Shown here piece after piece: positions 28,689 to 36,933 of a stretch of 64,000 nt of DNA. A program made the position numbers and the translations under genes. The notes under the pieces are model-generated. The model was not told the DNA's origin and did not search any database. It was given only the letters and a program-made list of their open reading frames with translations. Each line of letters starts with the position of its first letter. Positions within the stretch are counted from its first letter, which is position 1. The stretch is from Pseudoalteromonas luteoviolacea NCIMB 1944 (GTDB taxonomy: Bacteria > Pseudomonadota > Gammaproteobacteria > Enterobacterales > Alteromonadaceae), in assembly GCF_001625565.1 (NCBI RefSeq), contig NZ_AUXS01000032.1, positions 124,001 to 188,000 on the forward strand. The letters run 5' to 3'.

Positions 28689-30239
28689 GTGCAGTATACA
28701 GATCTAAAAATTGCAATAGTCGATGATAATAGCGACAACATCAGATTTTTAGAGGCTTTGTTGAATAAACAAGGTGTTTCTCATGTTCGTTCGTACCGCT
28801 CAGGCAGCGCTTTTGAAATTTCAGCGAAACAAAATACCTATGACATTGTCTTTTTAGACAACCGAGTCGACACAATAAAAAACCTATATGACCTTGTTAG
28901 TGAGTTGGTATATAACGAAACTTTACCACCAACCACACGACTCGTTTATATGGCCAAGCGGCAAAGTGCTTTTGACTATGCCTGTGAATACCCATTTCAC
29001 AGTAATCAACACCTTGAAGTACCTTACACGCCACAAGATCTAGCGACCATATTGGAAGAGCATACCCTTCAGGTTCAAGAGTTCAAAAGTGCCTATCAAT
29101 TTATACGCAATAAACAGTATAAAAATGCCCTACTTAAACTTAAAGAGCTGCGCAAGCAAGAGTATCCTAACTATTTAAAAAAGGCGCGCAATCAATTACT
29201 CGTTAACTTATTGCTTAAATTGGGCCATTATTCTCTGGCTAAAAAACTGCTATTGCCACTGACGGAGCGTAATATACAGTGGGCAAAGTGGTCGCTATTT
29301 CATGTTAATTATGAACTTAAAGATTTCGAAGCATGTAAATCTTTCTTGTCGGAACCTCAAACTAGGTTGGACTACCCAGTACGCGTATTTTATTGGCAAA
29401 TTTACATCGCATTTCAAATGAACAACCGGGAGCTTGCAACAGCTCAGGTACTTGCATTTCCCATAGAGGATATGTCACCAAGTATGTTCCGGTTGAGTTT
29501 AATGGTTTTGCATGTTTGTAATGAGCGCGATGCAGTAGACAATTTGATAAAGCGCAAAGAGCGAACATACCAAGAAGATGCAGCGCTGACAGCACTGCTA
29601 TCCGCCTTAACTATCAAGATTAGTCTATTAGAAACCCTTAATAAAAAAAGCACCTTAGACGCTAAAGTGTTCAAAGTAATACAGGGAGACTTAAAGTGCG
29701 CTCTTACTAGAAACGCTAGCAACATTCAAAAGTATTGCCCTGATGAGTTCAATCTATTGCTGATCATGATGATGCTATTGGAAAACAAAACCTCAGGTGC
29801 AAGTGCTAAGCTTTTACAACTAAGCCAAACTTTGATGGATGACCCCTGCGCCATTACTGTCATTGCTTATCTGTTTTATTTTGTCGACGATATGGAACGT
29901 GCCAAAGAGATGCTTTTCAACGCACATAGAGCGCTTGGTAAACAACATAGAAATAGTCATTATGTTCTGGCTGGTTTAATGCATCGGGAGATCTTCGCTC
30001 GAATTTATACGGTAGAATCCGAACAGCAGGATGCGTATATGCAATTTGCTTCTCGACTATTCGAGTCTGGTGAATACAGAGACACCATAAAAATGTGCAG
30101 TAAAGCACTCAGAAGCGGCATAAATAACCAAGCTTTGAATGATTTATTACTTCGCTCTAGCCGTGAAGCCGGTCTAAAAGAGCAAGATTATCTCCACTAC
30201 CTTCAATTGAGCAAACCGCGAGAAACGATTGTTAGTTAG
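28689..30239 (+). CDS. Receiver domain fused to helical-repeat (TPR-like) region
   Basis: This 516-residue protein has a receiver at ~5-125 (IAIVDDNSDNIRFLEALLNK, acceptor D57 in DIVFLDNRV). The usual switch lysine position reads EVPYTP instead of a K-P-F-type motif, so phosphorylation switching may be altered. The remaining ~390 residues are helix pairs of TPR type (YKNALLKLKELRKQEYPNYL; HYSLAKKLLLPL; MERAKEMLFNAHRALG; YRDTIKMCSKAL), which suggests protein binding rather than DNA binding. The start is GTG with AAGGGA eight bases upstream. Similar receiver-TPR proteins in Vibrio and Shewanella have no settled function. Confidence 0.85.
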   Translation: MQYTDLKIAIVDDNSDNIRFLEALLNKQGVSHVRSYRSGSAFEISAKQNTYDIVFLDNRVDTIKNLYDLVSELVYNETLPPTTRLVYMAKRQSAFDYACEYPFHSNQHLEVPYTPQDLATILEEHTLQVQEFKSAYQFIRNKQYKNALLKLKELRKQEYPNYLKKARNQLLVNLLLKLGHYSLAKKLLLPLTERNIQWAKWSLFHVNYELKDFEACKSFLSEPQTRLDYPVRVFYWQIYIAFQMNNRELATAQVLAFPIEDMSPSMFRLSLMVLHVCNERDAVDNLIKRKERTYQEDAALTALLSALTIKISLLETLNKKSTLDAKVFKVIQGDLKCALTRNASNIQKYCPDEFNLLLIMMMLLENKTSGASAKLLQLSQTLMDDPCAITVIAYLFYFVDDMERAKEMLFNAHRALGKQHRNSHYVLAGLMHREIFARIYTVESEQQDAYMQFASRLFESGEYRDTIKMCSKALRSGINNQALNDLLLRSSREAGLKEQDYLHYLQLSKPRETIVS

Positions 30240-30433
30240 CTAACTATCTGCAAAGTATCGTAGATCCCCAGCCTTTTACGGATTTACAGCAATACCGATT
30301 GGTAATATTAAAATACCCCTGTAGTTACAAAAACATCACATATTTTATGCCACCAATCGTAAATTGCTTGCGCACAAAAAGCGCCAATGGATAGACTGTA
30401 GTCGAAAAAATAATGATAAAAGAGGGGATAATT

Positions 30434-31714
30434 TTGAAATCAACGCTTATTGGCACAGCCTTACTATTTACCACCACCAGTGTGTTTGCCGATACACTTA
30501 TTCTCAATGCGGATGCCGCACTTGATGTCAAAACCGGTAAGTTGATTAGTCCAGCGACTATTGTCGTCGAAGATAACACCATTGCATCTATCTCTAAACG
30601 AACGCCTAGAAATGCCCCAAAAAACGCTACAATCATTGATTTAGATGGCCACACGCTCATACCTGGTTTATTTGACATGCATGTTCATCTAACTGGGGAT
30701 GCACAGGTTCACGGCTATAAAAGATTGCGCCGAACAGTGCCTCGCTCTGCAATTACCGGAGTTAGAAATGCCAAACGTACCCTAGCAGCTGGTTTTACCT
30801 CAGTGCGCAACCTAGGCGCTGGTGGCTATGCTGATTTGGCGCTACGCGATGCGATTTATGACGGCGATGTACCCGGCCCTCGTATATTTGCGTCTGGGCC
30901 TGCGCTAGGTATCACTGGCGGTCACTGTGACAACAACCTGTTTACCCATGAGCATCAAGTCACTGCGGCAGGCGTCGCAGACGGACCATGGGCTGTTCGA
31001 AAAAAGGTCCGAGAAAATATTAAGTATGGCGTCGATGTCATTAAATTCTGTGCCACTGGCGGTGTTTTATCAAAAGGCACAAAAGTTGGTGCACAACAAT
31101 ACTCGCTCGAAGAAATGCAGGCGCTGGTTGCGGAAGTGCATTTAAGAGGCCTCACTGTTGCCGCCCATGCACATGGCACTGATGGTATAAAGTCTGCTAT
31201 TCGAGCTGGTGTTGATTCAGTTGAGCATGTTAGCTTTTTAGATGATGAAGCCATCAAGCTCGCTCTTAAGCATAGAACCTACTTCTCAATGGATATTTAC
31301 AACACTGAATATATCCTAGGCGAAGGAGAGAAAGCGGGAATATTGCCAGAAAGCCTCGATAAAGAACGTAAAGTCGGAGCGAAACAGCGCGCCAGTTTTT
31401 CAAAAGCGGTTGAGGCAGGCGTCAATATGGTATTTGGCTCAGACGGTGGTGTCTACCCTCACGGTGACAATGGCAAGCAGTTCAGTCGCATGGTTAAATT
31501 CGGTATGACCGAGCTACAAGCATTGCAGGCGGCAACGATAAACTCTGCAACTTTACTAAAACAACAAGAGAAACTCGGCTCACTCGAAGCAGGCAAACTC
31601 GCGGACATTATTGCCGTGCCAGGTAACCCGTTGGACAACATTACGGTAATGGAGCAAGTTACTTTCGTTGTCAAAGACGGTAAAGTTGAAGTTGATAAGC
31701 GCCCTATTGAGTAA
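30434..31714 (+). CDS. Exported amidohydrolase (imidazolonepropionase-like/prolidase-like)
   Basis: This metal-dependent hydrolase has about 426 residues. A signal peptide (KSTLIGTALLFTTTSVFA) points to the periplasm. Metal ligands are visible in FDMHVHLTGD (H-x-H), VIKFCATGGV (lysine), TVAAHAHGTDG (His), VEHVSFLDD (His) and VFGSDGGVYPHGDN (Asp). Family members cleave dipeptides, acyl-amino acids or cyclic amides; the substrate is unknown. An ATG at 30413 is in frame but lacks a ribosome site, whereas GAGGGG lies seven bases before TTG 30434, which also starts the signal peptide cleanly, so TTG is preferred. Confidence 0.88.
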   Translation: MKSTLIGTALLFTTTSVFADTLILNADAALDVKTGKLISPATIVVEDNTIASISKRTPRNAPKNATIIDLDGHTLIPGLFDMHVHLTGDAQVHGYKRLRRTVPRSAITGVRNAKRTLAAGFTSVRNLGAGGYADLALRDAIYDGDVPGPRIFASGPALGITGGHCDNNLFTHEHQVTAAGVADGPWAVRKKVRENIKYGVDVIKFCATGGVLSKGTKVGAQQYSLEEMQALVAEVHLRGLTVAAHAHGTDGIKSAIRAGVDSVEHVSFLDDEAIKLALKHRTYFSMDIYNTEYILGEGEKAGILPESLDKERKVGAKQRASFSKAVEAGVNMVFGSDGGVYPHGDNGKQFSRMVKFGMTELQALQAATINSATLLKQQEKLGSLEAGKLADIIAVPGNPLDNITVMEQVTFVVKDGKVEVDKRPIE

Positions 31715-31727
31715 ACGCAGACTCAGG

Positions 31728-31760
31728 CTGTCAGATTTAACTCTAGGTTAAACCTGACGG
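31728..31760 (+). terminator. Hairpin after the amidohydrolase gene
   Basis: CTGTCAGATTTAAC (31728-31741) pairs with GTTAAACCTGACGG (31747-31760), allowing two non-Watson-Crick positions, around a 5-base loop. No T tract follows. It lies 14 bases past the stop codon. Confidence 0.45.
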
Positions 31761-31992
31761 CCCAGCGCGATTTTGAAGGCGCTCAAATCGACATAATACG
31801 TACATGTTTAAATTAAGGTGAGTCTGCCTGACAAATAAGTTAACTGTATAGAGGGCCTTCGTTACATTTACTTACGTGACCAGCGTAATTGATGTAAACA
31901 GGTAGCGCACGCAAATTTGATGCTTGGTACAAATTAATAGCAATCATGCTAAGGATGCTAGCAAACCCAATTTCCACAGCCAAGAAGCATGG

Positions 31993-32760
31993 TTATTTAA
32001 AATGTGTTTCTCTCAAGCCATCGGCAGGTTTTTTATTACGCTCTTGCCGTCGTATTTTTTCTTCAAATTGAGCTATAGGTATTAAGGTAAAGCCATCCTC
32101 TCTCGCCTCAATTGCGGCAATGCGGTCGCATCGAAATATTCTCATATCATTGCGAAGATGGTCCCAAGCCAGCACATACCAGACCGGATAACTTAGAAAC
32201 AGATAGTGTGGCTCAATCACTCGAACCGTTTGATTGCCCTTTTCATCTGAGTACTTAATTTCAATATGTTGCTGCATCAAAAACGCTTGGTGCAACAATT
32301 CAACGGACGACTTTTCTGGCGCACTGAAGTGAGCAAGTACATTTTCAGATGCCGACTTACCAATGATTATTCGCGATTTTATACCGTTTACTTTGTGCTT
32401 CATCGAAGGAGAAAACGACGCCATCACCTTGTGACGTACACTGCTTAAGTGGGCCATAAAAAGAGGCGAGTTCATCTGCTCAGCAATGGCCAGACTTATC
32501 ATCAAATCTACCGCTTCGGTATAATTAAGTTTGATGCGACCAACGCCCCAGCGCCTATCAAGCCGGATCCCTCCGCCGCGGCCTGCATCAGTTTCAATTG
32601 GCAAACCTCGCGTTTTTAATACTTCGATATCACGATTTAACGTACGAGTACTGACGCCCATTTCTTTGGCGATCTCTCCAATGGTGGTTGGCTCATCGGT
32701 TTTTAATCGGGCAGTGATCGCTTCAAGCCGATCTATTCTTGAAAGTGTTGAATTTCGCAT
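31993..32760 (-). CDS. YafY-type HTH/WYL transcriptional regulator
   Basis: This regulator of about 255 residues has an N-terminal winged helix (RIDRLEAITARLKTDEPTTI; MGVSTRTLNRDIEVLKTRGL) and a C-terminal WYL domain (IEIKYSDEKGNQTVRVIEPH; YPVWYVLAWDHLRNDMRIFR; DRIAAIEAREDGF). WYL domains sense ligands, often nucleotide-related. ATG 32760 is preferred over the more distal start, because the perfect palindrome at 32769-32793 then lies just upstream as an operator. It is divergent from the DUF4345 gene, its likely target. Confidence 0.88.
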   Translation of the reverse strand: MRNSTLSRIDRLEAITARLKTDEPTTIGEIAKEMGVSTRTLNRDIEVLKTRGLPIETDAGRGGGIRLDRRWGVGRIKLNYTEAVDLMISLAIAEQMNSPLFMAHLSSVRHKVMASFSPSMKHKVNGIKSRIIIGKSASENVLAHFSAPEKSSVELLHQAFLMQQHIEIKYSDEKGNQTVRVIEPHYLFLSYPVWYVLAWDHLRNDMRIFRCDRIAAIEAREDGFTLIPIAQFEEKIRRQERNKKPADGLRETHFK

Positions 32761-32768
32761 AACTAAAC

Positions 32769-32793
32769 AAATATGACATAAAGTGTCATATTT
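32769..32793. promoter_or_regulatory. Perfect 10-bp inverted repeat between divergent genes
   Basis: AAATATGACA (32769-32778), TAAAG, TGTCATATTT (32784-32793). It is symmetric to the base, placed between the WYL regulator start (32760) and the DUF4345 start (32843). It probably binds the regulator and controls both genes (inference from position). Confidence 0.75.
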
Positions 32794-32842
32794 ATCCATA
32801 TTCTTCTCGCCAGTTAATCGTTACAACACATCTGGAAAAGTT

Positions 32843-33238
32843 ATGACAAAAAGAAACATTGGCAGAACATTACTTGGGCTTCTTGCAGCATTTTTTATCC
32901 CTGCGGGCCTCATGTTTATGTTTGCCCCAAATACCATGCTTGCACATGTCTTTATTAGCCCTATAGAAACGGCAAGCGGCCTGTCCAGTGTCAGAGCATT
33001 ATGGGGAGGTACTGCAACGGCAATATGGATAAGTGTGCTGGTTGGTGCTTTTACACTTCGCAAAGAGTACTGCCTTGTTGGCATTCTCTCACTATCGCTG
33101 GTGCTGCTTGGGAGGCTAGTAAGCTACATTGTGGATGGCAGCTTTTCAGAGCTTGCAGTTAACCTTATCCCCACTGTCGTTGCGCTCTCTTTACTTTTAG
33201 TGGGTACTAAACTTATCAGCAGCCAACACTCAGATTAA
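32843..33238 (+). CDS. DUF4345-type four-helix membrane protein
   Basis: This 131-residue inner-membrane protein has four hydrophobic segments and the family-like pattern GLMFMFAPNTMLAHVFISPI, then SSVRALWGGTATAIWISVLV (Arg-Ala-x-x-Gly-Gly). The function is unknown for the family. The frame extends back to 32783, but that would run through the palindromic operator; ATG 32843 has GGAAAAG just upstream. It is the probable target of the divergent WYL regulator and is closed by a hairpin. Confidence 0.8.
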   Translation: MTKRNIGRTLLGLLAAFFIPAGLMFMFAPNTMLAHVFISPIETASGLSSVRALWGGTATAIWISVLVGAFTLRKEYCLVGILSLSLVLLGRLVSYIVDGSFSELAVNLIPTVVALSLLLVGTKLISSQHSD

Positions 33239-33254
33239 TTCTTTACATAAAACT

Positions 33255-33295
33255 AATTAAAGGCTGAAAACCATGGTGAAGCTCAGCCTTTAATT
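33255..33295 (+). terminator. Hairpin terminator after the DUF4345 gene
   Basis: AATTAAAGGCTGA (33255-33267) pairs perfectly with TCAGCCTTTAATT (33283-33295). It lies 16 bases after the stop and just before the cassette region begins. Confidence 0.65.
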
Positions 33296-33403
33296 CACTT
33301 CCATTACCTTTCAATCACTTAACCTTCATTAATGGCATTGCACTCGCCCATTTAAATTAAGCTTGAAAATTGCTCCGAACAAACCTTGCTAAAAGCTCGA
33401 ACA

Positions 33404-33534
33404 CTTTTAGATAACATATTTTTAAGGTGTTGTTATTGTTATGGGTAATTAAATGGCATGAGTGAACAACCGCTGTTATGCGACATGATTCGCGCTCTAG
33501 CTTTGCGACATTTGTAATAGATTAAAATGTTATG
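33404..33534 (+). repeat. 131-bp repeat, copy 1 (attC-like end)
   Basis: About 90% identical to 36548-36678 (13 differences counted by eye). The first part could encode the end of a lost gene (…DNIFLRCCYCYG, stop). The last ~93 bases (33443-33535) have an attC-like form ending in GTTATGC. It precedes the first cassette gene. Confidence 0.8.
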
Positions 33535-33565
33535 CTGACGGTCAAACTCATCAATAAGGGATACT

Positions 33566-33982
33566 ATGAAACAGAACATTGTCCGCATCGCTTTGGTCGT
33601 GAAAGGCTATGATGAAGACATTAATTTTTACGTGAACAAACTCAAATTTGAGCTTATTGAAGATACCTGTCAACCTGAGCAAGACAAACGCTGGGTGGTT
33701 GTAGCTCCACCGAATTCTCATGGTGTTACATTGTTATTGGCCAAAGCCTCGAAGTCCGAACAACATGGTTTCATTGGTAATCAAACAGGCGACCGGGTAT
33801 TTCTGTTTCTAAATACAGATGATTTCTGGCGAGACTTTGAGCGTATGAAATCGATAGGTATTAACTTCGTCCGCGAGCCTGCTGAACAAGACTATGAAAC
33901 GGTAGCCGTGTTTGAAGACTTGTATGGAAATTTGTGGGACCTTCTTCAATTAAACCCAGACCATCCAATAGCAAAAAGATAG
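33566..33982 (+). CDS. VOC (glyoxalase/bleomycin-resistance) family protein, cassette gene
   Basis: This 138-residue protein consists of two beta-alpha-beta-beta-beta units. The first begins IVRIALVVKGYDEDINFYVN, and the second contains FLFLNTDDFWRDFERMKSIG. The end VAVFEDLYGNLWDLLQL carries the metal-site glutamate region. Such proteins are small metal-dependent isomerases, dioxygenases or drug-binding resistance proteins; this one is not assigned. AAGGGA lies eight bases before ATG. It is the first gene of the right-pointing cassette series, flanked by an attC-like repeat and a VCR-like attC. Confidence 0.88.
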   Translation: MKQNIVRIALVVKGYDEDINFYVNKLKFELIEDTCQPEQDKRWVVVAPPNSHGVTLLLAKASKSEQHGFIGNQTGDRVFLFLNTDDFWRDFERMKSIGINFVREPAEQDYETVAVFEDLYGNLWDLLQLNPDHPIAKR

Positions 33983-34104
33983 CATAAGCGTTCAATAGGA
34001 CAACCAACGCTTGTGAGTTTTGGCTCACGGTTTAGCATTAGTATTTATGTCAAAATGAGTTGAGTATGCGGCAGCATTGTCTACACATTAACTAGGCGTT
34101 AGGT
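33981..34104 (+). other. attC-like recombination site 1
   Basis: It begins AGCATAAGCGTTCAATAGG at the stop codon of the VOC gene and ends in GGCGTTAGGT, with R' box GTTAGGT (34098-34104) agreeing with GTTRRRY. The inner part (GACAACCAACGCTTG and GTGAGTTTTGGCTCAC) resembles Vibrio-type chromosomal integron sites. Confidence 0.75.
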
Positions 34105-34109
34105 ACACT

Positions 34110-34241
34110 ATGCAGTGTTTTGAATTTGAAATATTTGCCGATTACTTTCAGTTTTACGTCCAAGATGATAATAAATCTGTTACTGTAATAATACAGGCTA
34201 ATAAATCGGCTAAAAATATAGTGATTTTTGACACAATCTGA
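34110..34241 (+). pseudogene. Truncated cassette gene
   Basis: A 43-codon frame starts six bases after attC site 1: MQCFEFEIFADYFQFYVQDD, then 23 more residues to a stop. The FADYFQFY segment recalls the start of larger small-protein families common in integron cassettes, so this looks like a gene cut short by deletion or frameshift, with about 40 bases to the next attC. It has no ribosome site other than attC-derived sequence. The function is unknown. Confidence 0.45.
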
Positions 34242-34277
34242 ATAATAAAATCAATGGGCTATCAAGTGTCGAAGTAA

Positions 34278-34371
34278 CCCTAACAAGCACATTAAGCAAT
34301 GGGACACGTAAAGTTTGGCTCGGTTTCGTTTTGTTATATATTTAAGCCAAACATTACTTAGCCGCTTATAC
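34278..34371 (+). other. attC-like recombination site 2
   Basis: The left box CCCTAAC is followed by AAGCACATTAAGCAATG; the right side CATTACTTAGCCGCTTATAC is its imperfect complement. The inner stem is GTTTGGCT / AGCCAAAC. The R' core is degenerate (CTTATAC). Confidence 0.6.
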
Positions 34372-34388
34372 GGGGGTTATATACACTT

Positions 34389-34778
34389 ATGAAATACCTA
34401 ATTACTCTCTTGCTATTATTAGTTGCTCCACTTGCTACTGCATGTAAATGTATAGAATTCAATGTTGGCCAATACCTGTCAAATGCAGAAAAAGTGTACC
34501 TTGGTCGTATTATTAGTTCCCAGATGCTTGGGAGTAAAAGCCACATGTCTGCAACTTTGAAGGTAGCTGAAAAGTACCGTGGGGAAGTATTCGATCTAGA
34601 AGAAGTCGTTCAGAGAAACAGCAGTTGTTCGTTATATTTTACTTTAAACGAGGAATACCTAGTGTTTGAAGGGAAGAATGGCGAAGTTAATCAGTGCAGT
34701 ATGCGAAATACCCGACATTTTCGTGATTTAGAAAATCAATTAAAGGCATTGCGAGCAATTGCGAAGTTGGGTATATAA
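34389..34778 (+). CDS. Secreted cysteine-rich protein, possibly NTR-like; cassette gene
   Basis: This 129-residue protein has a clear signal peptide (MKYLITLLLLLVAPLATA) cut just before CKCIEFNVGQYLSNAEKVYL. A mature N-terminus starting C-x-C, followed by an A-x-x-V-Y/F-L-G-x-I strand, is the layout of netrin/TIMP-type (NTR) domains. Four cysteines remain (C-K-C, SSCSLYF, NQCSMR), enough for two disulfides. The fold assignment is an inference from pattern. It acts outside the cytoplasm; the role is unknown. The stop codon TAA lies inside the next attC left box. Confidence 0.6.
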   Translation: MKYLITLLLLLVAPLATACKCIEFNVGQYLSNAEKVYLGRIISSQMLGSKSHMSATLKVAEKYRGEVFDLEEVVQRNSSCSLYFTLNEEYLVFEGKNGEVNQCSMRNTRHFRDLENQLKALRAIAKLGI

Positions 34779-34901
34779 CAAGGTTGTAAACGCGGATAAA
34801 TAGCAGTGGGTTTAAGGCGGCATTAGCCGCTATGAAAACTCATTGAATGTAGGTGGTCGCAAAAAGTCGCTAAAAATTTATGGATAACCATTAACCTTAA
34901 G
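34773..34901 (+). other. attC-like site 3 (decayed right end)
   Basis: The left box ATATAAC, overlapping the TAA stop of the preceding gene, is followed by AAGGTTGTAAACG, partly complementary to CATTAACCTTAAG near 34900. No good GTTRRRY core is present, so the site is probably degenerate. Confidence 0.4.
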
Positions 34902-34920
34902 AAAACTTGGAGTTTCGGTA

Positions 34921-35328
34921 ATGACAAAGATCTTAGATAAATTTTTTATATTTCTCGTTTTGTTTGGTGCTGTTGGGTTTGGAACAATTGTTTTGGCAAC
35001 TTACACTTTTCCAGATTCTATTAACTTCTTGAATATGCCTAAATCATTTTCTTTCGAACAGCTTTCATGGCCAACTATATGCCTTATTTATTTGTTGGCT
35101 GGTTTGATTAATGTTTGCCGAGTTCTTGAACCATCAACTGTTTTAAATAGGGCCTGTATATTGGCAAATTCATTGAGTTCTATTTATGCAATTTCGCTGT
35201 CTTCTTTGTCATTACCGGTAATTTTTATTCCCGCTTGGGTTAATACTTGGATACTAGTAATGATGACCATTTTTTCAATTCTTGCTAGTCTTAAACACAC
35301 CCCGAGACAAGTAATGCAAGAAGCTTAA
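34921..35328 (+). CDS. Hypothetical membrane protein, cassette gene
   Basis: This 135-residue protein has four predicted membrane helices (LDKFFIFLVLFGAVGFGTIV; PTICLIYLLAGLINVC; ILANSLSSIYAISLSSLSL; WVNTWILVMMTIFSILASL) and short loops. GGAG eight bases before ATG supports the start. There is no recognisable family. No clear attC could be found in the 93 bases between it and the glycosyltransferase gene, so both may belong to one cassette, or the site between them has decayed. Confidence 0.6.
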   Translation: MTKILDKFFIFLVLFGAVGFGTIVLATYTFPDSINFLNMPKSFSFEQLSWPTICLIYLLAGLINVCRVLEPSTVLNRACILANSLSSIYAISLSSLSLPVIFIPAWVNTWILVMMTIFSILASLKHTPRQVMQEA

Positions 35329-35421
35329 GCTTTTAAAATGCCAGCTTACAAGCTGATTAATAGGATAAACTTAACTGTTCCGCACTACGCATCAAAAAAC
35401 AAACTCCGACAGGTGGTATAA

Positions 35422-36141
35422 ATGAAAATTAGCATTGTCATTCCAGCCCACAATGAAGAGAAGTATATAGGTCGTTGCTTAACATCAATAAATGACCAGA
35501 TAGCTCCAAATGACTTGCAAGTTGAAACGATAGTTGTTTTAAATCGGTGTACTGATAAGACAGAAGAGATTGCTAAACTCCACGGGGCTACCGTTGTTAG
35601 CAACGACTCAAAGAATTTGTCGGAAATCAGAAATACGGGTGTTGCTCATACAAAAACAGAGTGGGTAATAACTATTGATGCCGATAGCTGGATGTCCAAA
35701 GGAGTTTTGGCCGAAATATATAAGCACTCTAAACTTCCAAACTCTCTTGGTGGCGGTATAAAAATTGTCCCCGAAAGGTTGTCACCAGGAATAGCAGTTG
35801 GGTATGGAATGATGCTAGTTCCTGCTTTTTTTCTTGGACTATCTTTTGGAATGTATTGGTTCAAAAGGTCTGACTTCGATGCTATTGGAGGCTTCGACGA
35901 AAAGCTACATATCGCAGAGGACGTAGATTTTCTTAGAAGACTAAAATTACACGGGCGCAAGAGTGGAAGACGGCACACAACCATATCAGTAGAGTCGGTT
36001 ACAACATCCTGTAGAAAATTTGATGAATTTGGGGACTGGCATTTTGTTCGTATATTCGGCAATCCACTAAAAGTGAAAAGAGCGATGCTCGGAGGGGAGC
36101 GAAAGTACCTTGATAAGTACTGGTACAATGTCAAACGTTAG
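35422..36141 (+). CDS. Family 2 glycosyltransferase, cassette gene
   Basis: This 239-residue GT-A enzyme carries VIPAHNEEKYIGRCLTSI (nucleotide-sugar strand), VVLNRCTDKTEEIAKLHGA, ITIDADSWM (D-x-D metal motif), FDAIGGFDEKLHIAEDVDFL and the acceptor-side E-D-x-D-F-L pattern. One hydrophobic stretch (VGYGMMLVPAFFLGLSFGMY) may lie on the membrane surface. It transfers a sugar from a nucleotide donor to an unknown acceptor. It ends just before an attC-like site and has a ribosome site (AGGTGG). Surface-polysaccharide variation is a common cassette theme, but no partner genes are present. Confidence 0.85.
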   Translation: MKISIVIPAHNEEKYIGRCLTSINDQIAPNDLQVETIVVLNRCTDKTEEIAKLHGATVVSNDSKNLSEIRNTGVAHTKTEWVITIDADSWMSKGVLAEIYKHSKLPNSLGGGIKIVPERLSPGIAVGYGMMLVPAFFLGLSFGMYWFKRSDFDAIGGFDEKLHIAEDVDFLRRLKLHGRKSGRRHTTISVESVTTSCRKFDEFGDWHFVRIFGNPLKVKRAMLGGERKYLDKYWYNVKR

Positions 36142-36159
36142 TGATTGTGTAGGATGAAT

Positions 36160-36243
36160 GCATAACAAAACCATCAAGCGCACGTATTTACGTATAGCTC
36201 AGGGTAACTGCTTCTATATCATAACCTAATCGCTTCGTTACCA
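36160..36243 (+). other. attC-like recombination site 5
   Basis: The left side GCATAACAAAACCATCAAGCG is strongly attC-like (TAACAA then TCAAG). The right side ending CTAATCGCTTCGTTACCA is only partly complementary, and its R' core is degenerate. The following 300 bases up to 36547 hold no recognisable gene. Confidence 0.5.
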
Positions 36244-36547
36244 AGTCTTATACTCAAAAGAACAGCACGCTCTGTGATTATATTTGCCTAGAACTTTAGT
36301 TTCCAATTTGAATGCTGAGCATTCAGGCCATTCCTCCAGAGGACAATAGTAGCCAGTCAAGCAAGTAATAACAGTATATAGAACTCGCTGGGACATCGGC
36401 TTTTACTATGTCTCAAGCCCATTTCGTAATGGGAACATCAAGAGCTTTCTTCGATGGGAACATTGGAAAGTCTCGAGTTCATTGCAATTTATCAAGCTCT
36501 GTTAGCTTACAATCACTTATTCTTCTTTAAAAACACCGCACTCGCCT

Positions 36548-36678
36548 CTTTTAGATGACATATTTTTAAGGTGTTGTTATTGTTATGGGTAATTAGATGG
36601 CATGAGTGGACAACCGCTGTTTTGCGACATGACTCACGCTGTAGCTTTGCGACATTTGTCGGAGATTAATGTGTTAGG
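36548..36678 (+). repeat. 131-bp repeat, copy 2 (attC-like end)
   Basis: This is the counterpart of 33404-33534. Here the attC-like part (36587-36679) keeps complementary ends GACAA...TTGTC and the R'-like GTTAGGA; GGAGG within it also serves as the ribosome site of the zinc-ribbon gene at 36687. Confidence 0.8.
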
Positions 36679-36686
36679 AGGCGTGA

Positions 36687-36929
36687 ATGTCAGAGCATTA
36701 TTGTCCAAATTGTGAAGAAAAATCTTTTACTTGGTCTATTGACGAGGAGGTTTCATTAAATACAGTTTGGAATTGCTCACTTTGCGGCTTTCAAGCTGAA
36801 GAAAATGAATCACTAGAGAGTGTATGTGAATCTTGTGGAACTAAGAATAATATACATTTAAAGAGCTCGGCTCATAATTTTTGCTATTGCACCCATTGTA
36901 AAAAGCAAACAAAATCAGGTGAGTGGTAG
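36687..36929 (+). CDS. Small zinc-ribbon protein, cassette gene
   Basis: This 80-residue protein has four CxxC-type knuckles (C6/C9, C30/C33, C47/C50, C68/C71), giving two likely zinc ribbons: HYCPNCEEK with WNCSLCGFQ, and ESVCESCGT with CYCTHCKKQ. It has no other domain. It could be an RNA- or protein-binding accessory factor; the function is not known. The start directly follows the GGAGG of the preceding attC-like end. Confidence 0.7.
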   Translation: MSEHYCPNCEEKSFTWSIDEEVSLNTVWNCSLCGFQAEENESLESVCESCGTKNNIHLKSSAHNFCYCTHCKKQTKSGEW

Positions 36930-36933
36930 CGCC

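Noticed and set aside
35329..35421. Expected attC between the membrane protein and the glycosyltransferase
   Set aside because: No box pair or inner stem could be identified, so no site is reported.
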